From contig NZ_RCZG01000003.1 in assembly GCF_006439015.1 (NCBI RefSeq), forward strand, positions 125,278 to 189,277: a stretch of DNA of 64,000 nt, given 5' to 3'. Origin of the DNA: Mycolicibacterium hodleri. Lineage in GTDB: Bacteria; Actinomycetota; Actinomycetes; Mycobacteriales; Mycobacteriaceae. The position numbers were made by a program, and so were the translations under genes. Positions 60,768 to 64,000 of the stretch are shown here, piece after piece (positions within the stretch are counted from its first letter, which is position 1; each line of letters opens with the position of its first letter). The notes below the pieces were generated by a model, which was given only the letters and a program-made list of their open reading frames with translations, searched no databases and had not been told where the DNA came from.

Positions 60768-61421
60768 ATGACCACGTCCCTTCCGGGCACCATCGCCCAC
60801 ATCGAAATCCCCGACACCGCCCTGGTTCGGGCCACCACCGAATTCATCCGGGACGTGGAAGACGACCTGCTCTTCGATCACTCCCGCAGGGTCTACCTCT
60901 TCGGCGCACTGCAAGGCCGCCGTCGCGGGCTCGACCCCGATCTCGAACTCCTCTACGTGGGGGCCATGTTCCACGACCTCGGCCTGACCGAGCCCTACCG
61001 CAGCACGTCGGCGCTGCGGTTCGAGGTCGATGGCGCCAACGCGGCCTACGACTTCCTGCTCGATCACGGCGTCACGGCTGCCGATGCCCGCAAGGTCTGG
61101 CTCGGCATCGCCCTGCACACCACCCCAGGGGTTCCCGAATTTCTCGACCCCGAGACCGCGCTGGTGACCGCCGGGGTCGAAACCGACGTCCTGGGCATCG
61201 GCCGCGACGACCTGTCCAGCGAGGCACTGGCGGCGGTGACCGCCGCCCATCCCCGTCCAGACTTCAAGCGCCGCATCCTCAATGCCTTCAACGACGGCGT
61301 CAAGCAGCGCCCAGACTCCACATTCGGCACCGTCAACGCCGACGTGCTGGCCCACTTCGACGACACCTACACCCGCGACGACTTCGTCAACGTCATTCTC
61401 ACCAACACCTGGCCCGAATAG
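60768..61421 (+). CDS. HD-domain protein (cyanamide hydratase-like)
   Basis: A 217-residue metal-dependent HD hydrolase-fold protein. His in DHSRRVYLFG, the HD pair in MFHDLGL and a later His in IALHTTPG fit the family's metal ligands. It resembles the cyanamide hydratase/urea hydro-lyase group of HD proteins, which hydrate nitriles, but the substrate is inferred. AAGGAG precedes ATG 60768. It is followed 24 bases later by the broken catalase gene, so both were probably one transcript. Confidence 0.78.
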   Translation: MTTSLPGTIAHIEIPDTALVRATTEFIRDVEDDLLFDHSRRVYLFGALQGRRRGLDPDLELLYVGAMFHDLGLTEPYRSTSALRFEVDGANAAYDFLLDHGVTAADARKVWLGIALHTTPGVPEFLDPETALVTAGVETDVLGIGRDDLSSEALAAVTAAHPRPDFKRRILNAFNDGVKQRPDSTFGTVNADVLAHFDDTYTRDDFVNVILTNTWPE

Positions 61422-61445
61422 CCACCCACCACCAAGGAGAATCTG

Positions 61446-62062
61446 ATGGCTTTCGAAGAGAACACCCAACCGTTGACCACTGCGGCGGGCGCACCCGTCG
61501 TGGACAACCAGAACAGCATGTCCGCAGGCCCGCGAGGGCCGTTGCTGCTGCAGGACCTGTGGCTGATCGAGAAGCTCGCGCACTTCAGCCGTGAGGTGAG
61601 ATCCCCGAGCGGCGCATGCACGCCAAGGGTGCCGGTGCCTTCGGCACCTTCACGATCACCCACGACATCTCGGCCTACACCACGGCGGCGATCTTCGCCA
61701 AGGTGGGCAACACCTGCGAGATGTTCGCCCGCTACTCCACCGTCGCCGGTGAGCGCGGCGCCGCGGACGCCGAACGCGACATCCGCGGTTTCACACTGCG
61801 GTTCTACACATCCGGGGGCAACTGGGACGTGGTCGGCAACAACACCCCGGTCTTCTTCCACCGCGATCCACTGAAGTTCCCCGACCTCAACCGTGCCGTG
61901 AAGCGCGATCCGCGGACCAATCTTCGCGACCCGGAGAACAATTGGGGCTCCTGGACGGGCCTGCCCGAATCGCTGCACCAGGTCACCTACGTCATGGGCG
62001 ACCGCGGCATCCCCAGGTCCTACCGTCACATGCACGGCTTCGGGTCGCACAGCGCGTACAAG
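61446..62062 (+). pseudogene. Catalase, N-terminal part, frameshifted and truncated
   Basis: The frame starts at ATG 61446 ([12 protein letters not shown]), with AAGGAG upstream, and reads a monofunctional catalase: [19 protein letters not shown]. Two extra bases (GTGAGATCC for GTGATCC, near 61597) shift it; the rest continues in another frame with the heme-site His in [11 protein letters not shown], the Asn in [12 protein letters not shown] and [11 protein letters not shown]. Homology ends near 62062, where the sequence changes to unrelated residues. About half the enzyme, including the proximal Tyr ligand, is absent. Confidence 0.8.
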
Positions 62063-62184
62063 GAGCCCTCCCCCGCGGGAGGTTTCCGCGTCCCGTTCGC
62101 TCAGCTCCGCAGCCGGCCGATCGATCCGTTCGTCCCGTGCTGTGCCGTGCCCTGCCGTTCGATGAAGGCCTTGCTGGACGAGAG

Positions 62185-62456
62185 TCCCCGCCACATGTCA
62201 ACCCGGTCACTGTCCATGGCTTGTTGGTTGGCGTGCAGTGCTCGACGGGCGATCACCCACCGGAGTGTCTCGGAGGGCCCGTCGTAGATGCGGAACGGAC
62301 GGACCTCGCGGTAGAGCCGCGACAGGGCGATGTCACCGGAACGCCCATCGATCCACAGACCTGCAGCGACCGGTCGACGACGCGGTTCACGGCTTCGGCG
62401 ACTAACAACTTGGTGGTCGAGGCGATTTGTGCCGAGGGCGTCTCCGTATCGATCAC
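62185..62456 (-). pseudogene. Acyl-CoA dehydrogenase C-terminal remnant
   Basis: Reading the minus strand, IDTETPSAQIASTTKLLVAEAVNR and LQVCGSMGV lie in one frame. [20 protein letters not shown] and [12 protein letters not shown] lie in another, so a one-base change separates them. This is the C-terminal, FAD- and tetramer-contacting part of an acyl-CoA dehydrogenase (conserved [15 protein letters not shown]). Only about 90 codons remain and no start is present. It lies between the truncated catalase and the end of the CoA-transferase gene. Confidence 0.65.
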
Positions 62457-62505
62457 CGAGCATGCCTACACGGGCGACCGTTCCTCGTCTCAAGACCTGC
62501 GGCGT

Positions 62506-63999
62506 TCATCGGGCCTCCCACTCGGGGCGACATGACCCACGCGGGAGCAGCACGTGCCGGTAGTCGCCGGGAGTGGCGCTCATTCGAACCTGATCGGTGA
62601 CGCCTTGGTAGAGACCGAGAGGTGTTTGTGCAGTGAAGGTCTCGGGGTCGAGATAGGCATGGTCGGAGTCGACACCCGCCGTGGCGTACGCGTATTCGCG
62701 GTCGAAGACGCCCAAACTCAGGATCCACAAGGCCACCCGTGTCAGGGAGACGTGGACGCGATAACTGCCGCCGTCGACCGCGCGTCGGCGCAGAGCGGAG
62801 ATGATTCCCATCGTCGTCAACCAGGACACGATGTAGTCGTTGACGACGAGGATGGGCGGGAGTTGAGGAGGCCCGTCACCGCCCTCCAGGGTCATCATCC
62901 CCACCAGGCTGCCAGCGGTCTGATCGAAGCCGACCCGCCTCGCCCACGGCCCGCGCAGACCGTTCAAGGAGTTCGTGGCGTAAATGATTCCCGGTCGAAG
63001 TTCAGCGGCTTCTTCGGGCGAGAGTCCGTAGTGCTCGAGCATGCCGGGTCGCCGATTGGCGAAGAACACGTCCGCATCGGCCAGCAGCGAGCGGAGCTTC
63101 TCGTGATCCTCGGCTGAACGGATATCGAGAAAGGCTGAACGCATTCCCACGTTCGCGGTGGCATAGGTGCTGTCGTGCTCAAGCTCGTCGGGACGCCAGA
63201 GGTTCAAGACGTCGGCACCGTGTAGCGCCAAGGCACGCCCGGTGCCCGCGCCGGCGATGACGTGGCCCATGCCCAGAGCGCGGACGCCGTCGAGCGGGCT
63301 GGCGGGCCGAGGGTGAAGAGGTTCGGCTGCAGCGGGGCCAATCGGAGTCACCTCGACGAGAGGTGCATCGGCCAAGAAGTGACGGTATTGGTCGAGTGCC
63401 ATGAACTCGTGAGCAGTCCGCACCAGCGGCATGACGACACCCGCGTCTGCACCGGCTTCTTCGAGTTCGCTTCCACGCCAGAGAGATATCGCGTCGGACA
63501 CCGAGGCCGCGTCGTCGGGCGTCCCCAACAGCTTCTGCGCGGCAATCTTGATTCTCGGGTAGGGGTTGAGAGGCATCACCCACCGACCGTCGGCGGTGCG
63601 GTGGAACGTGAACCCGAGCGCTTGCGATGGGTTCGACGACGTGCGTGGTGCGTGACCGTTGATCAATTCCCACTTGCGGTCGTAGAACGGACAGAGGCGG
63701 TGTGGGGCGGTACGCAGATCGACGTCGATGGCCTGGCCGGACCCGGTGCGGTCACGCCACAACGCCGCCACGGCAGCCGATTTCGCTGCCAGACCGATGG
63801 CGGCTGCGGCCCCCAGTCGAAGCGTGCTCGGGACGATGGGATCCACACCTCGAAAGGACACGGTGCCGCCGATGTCATCGGTGGAGATCCCGACGCCGGA
63901 AAGGACAGCGCCGAATTCGGTATGGACGTCGTAGCCGACCTCGGCCTCGATCGGAGCGTCGAGACTGCGACTGATGGCTTCGGTGAGTGTCGGGACCAC
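62506..63999 (-). CDS. CaiB/BaiF-type family III CoA-transferase
   Basis: A 497-residue protein of the CoA-transferase family III. It has a GTG start near the window edge (63999), so the true start could lie beyond it. Features include SLRTAPHR-like text, FYDRKWELINGHAPR, ALHGADVLNLWRPDEL, LRSLLADADVFFANRRPGML and ATNSLNGLRGPWARRVGFDQTAG. The last matches the family's 'GPwa.r.gfDq..ag' segment. It moves CoA between acids, commonly in carnitine, bile-acid or fatty-acid catabolism. The acyl-CoA dehydrogenase remnant just downstream suggests a former catabolic cluster. The acid substrate is unknown. Confidence 0.82.
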   Translation of the reverse strand: MVPTLTEAISRSLDAPIEAEVGYDVHTEFGAVLSGVGISTDDIGGTVSFRGVDPIVPSTLRLGAAAAIGLAAKSAAVAALWRDRTGSGQAIDVDLRTAPHRLCPFYDRKWELINGHAPRTSSNPSQALGFTFHRTADGRWVMPLNPYPRIKIAAQKLLGTPDDAASVSDAISLWRGSELEEAGADAGVVMPLVRTAHEFMALDQYRHFLADAPLVEVTPIGPAAAEPLHPRPASPLDGVRALGMGHVIAGAGTGRALALHGADVLNLWRPDELEHDSTYATANVGMRSAFLDIRSAEDHEKLRSLLADADVFFANRRPGMLEHYGLSPEEAAELRPGIIYATNSLNGLRGPWARRVGFDQTAGSLVGMMTLEGGDGPPQLPPILVVNDYIVSWLTTMGIISALRRRAVDGGSYRVHVSLTRVALWILSLGVFDREYAYATAGVDSDHAYLDPETFTAQTPLGLYQGVTDQVRMSATPGDYRHVLLPRGSCRPEWEAR

Positions 64000-64000
64000 C

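Noticed and set aside
59759..61594. 611-codon plus-strand frame across the GlxA remnant and HD gene
   Set aside because: It merges shadow sequence of a pseudogene and of a real gene in another frame; it has no recognisable domain and is Arg/Pro/His-rich.
1..64000. CRISPR array, rRNA, tRNA, prophage or intact insertion sequence
   Set aside because: I saw no regularly spaced repeats, no tRNA-like T-loop/CCA structures, no transposase or integrase motifs and no rRNA-like sequence. Short tRNAs could escape reading by eye.

Overview
The window is high-GC DNA from an actinobacterium, most likely a rapidly growing mycobacterium (Mycolicibacterium-type). This is inferred from GTG and ATGA/GTGA-coupled starts, an LppW-like lipoprotein, a Tat-exported DUF1906 protein, F420-type oxidoreductase families, a Mtb-type class II aldolase, and a second type II topoisomerase resembling the atypical one described in M. 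smegmatis. No rRNA, tRNA, CRISPR array, phage module or intact insertion sequence was recognised.

Layout. 1-9.2 kb: a partial ClC channel, an SDR, a hemerythrin, an MFS exporter, a three-gene ArsR/SRPBCC/DinB-like operon, an EEP-family hydrolase, a tandem universal stress protein and a phospholipase D-like protein. 9.3-15.7 kb: a tightly overlapping seven-gene sugar operon on the minus strand (binding lipoprotein, permease, ATPase, PfkB kinase, FrcK-like kinase, LacI regulator, class II aldolase), with a perfect 14-bp LacI-type palindrome ahead of the first gene. Its composition fits ABC uptake of fructose or a related sugar followed by phosphorylation and aldol cleavage. 16.1-18.8 kb: exported proteins (LppW-like, DUF4174, CIA30) after a decayed small secreted protein gene and a long hairpin. 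19.0-23.2 kb: the GyrB-like/GyrA-like pair of an atypical topoisomerase. 23.2-28.1 kb: cell-envelope proteins, a methyltransferase, an SDR and a GlcD-like oxidase.

28.3-33.0 kb: two divergent regulator/oxidoreductase units (MarR and TetR), each carrying one copy of a paralogous NTF2-like protein. 33.1-36.3 kb: the most unusual locus, a class II lanthipeptide precursor with a Nif11-like leader and a three-cysteine core, overlapped by a LanM synthetase. The synthetase keeps the dehydratase residues and has a ProcM-type 'CCG' zinc site. No transporter, protease or immunity gene is recognisable beside it. 36.3-37.7 kb: a broken FHA-domain remnant, a small secreted protein and a truncated ABC binding protein.

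37.7-41.9 kb: a permease/FAD-oxidase/SGNH-hydrolase operon. 42.3-52.7 kb: a glycolate/glyoxylate regulon. The LctP-type permease and GlcDEF would import and oxidise glycolate to glyoxylate. The divergent hyi-glxR-gcl operon would convert glyoxylate through tartronate semialdehyde to glycerate. An IclR regulator lies between them, and matching motifs occur in both promoter regions.

53-64 kb is patchier: a PPOX-fold protein, YaeQ, a degenerate-GGDEF/EAL protein, an ABC-F protein, an HD-domain protein and a CoA-transferase. Between them lie several decayed genes: an F420-type LLM fragment, a GlxA-type regulator with three lesions, a truncated catalase and an acyl-CoA dehydrogenase remnant.
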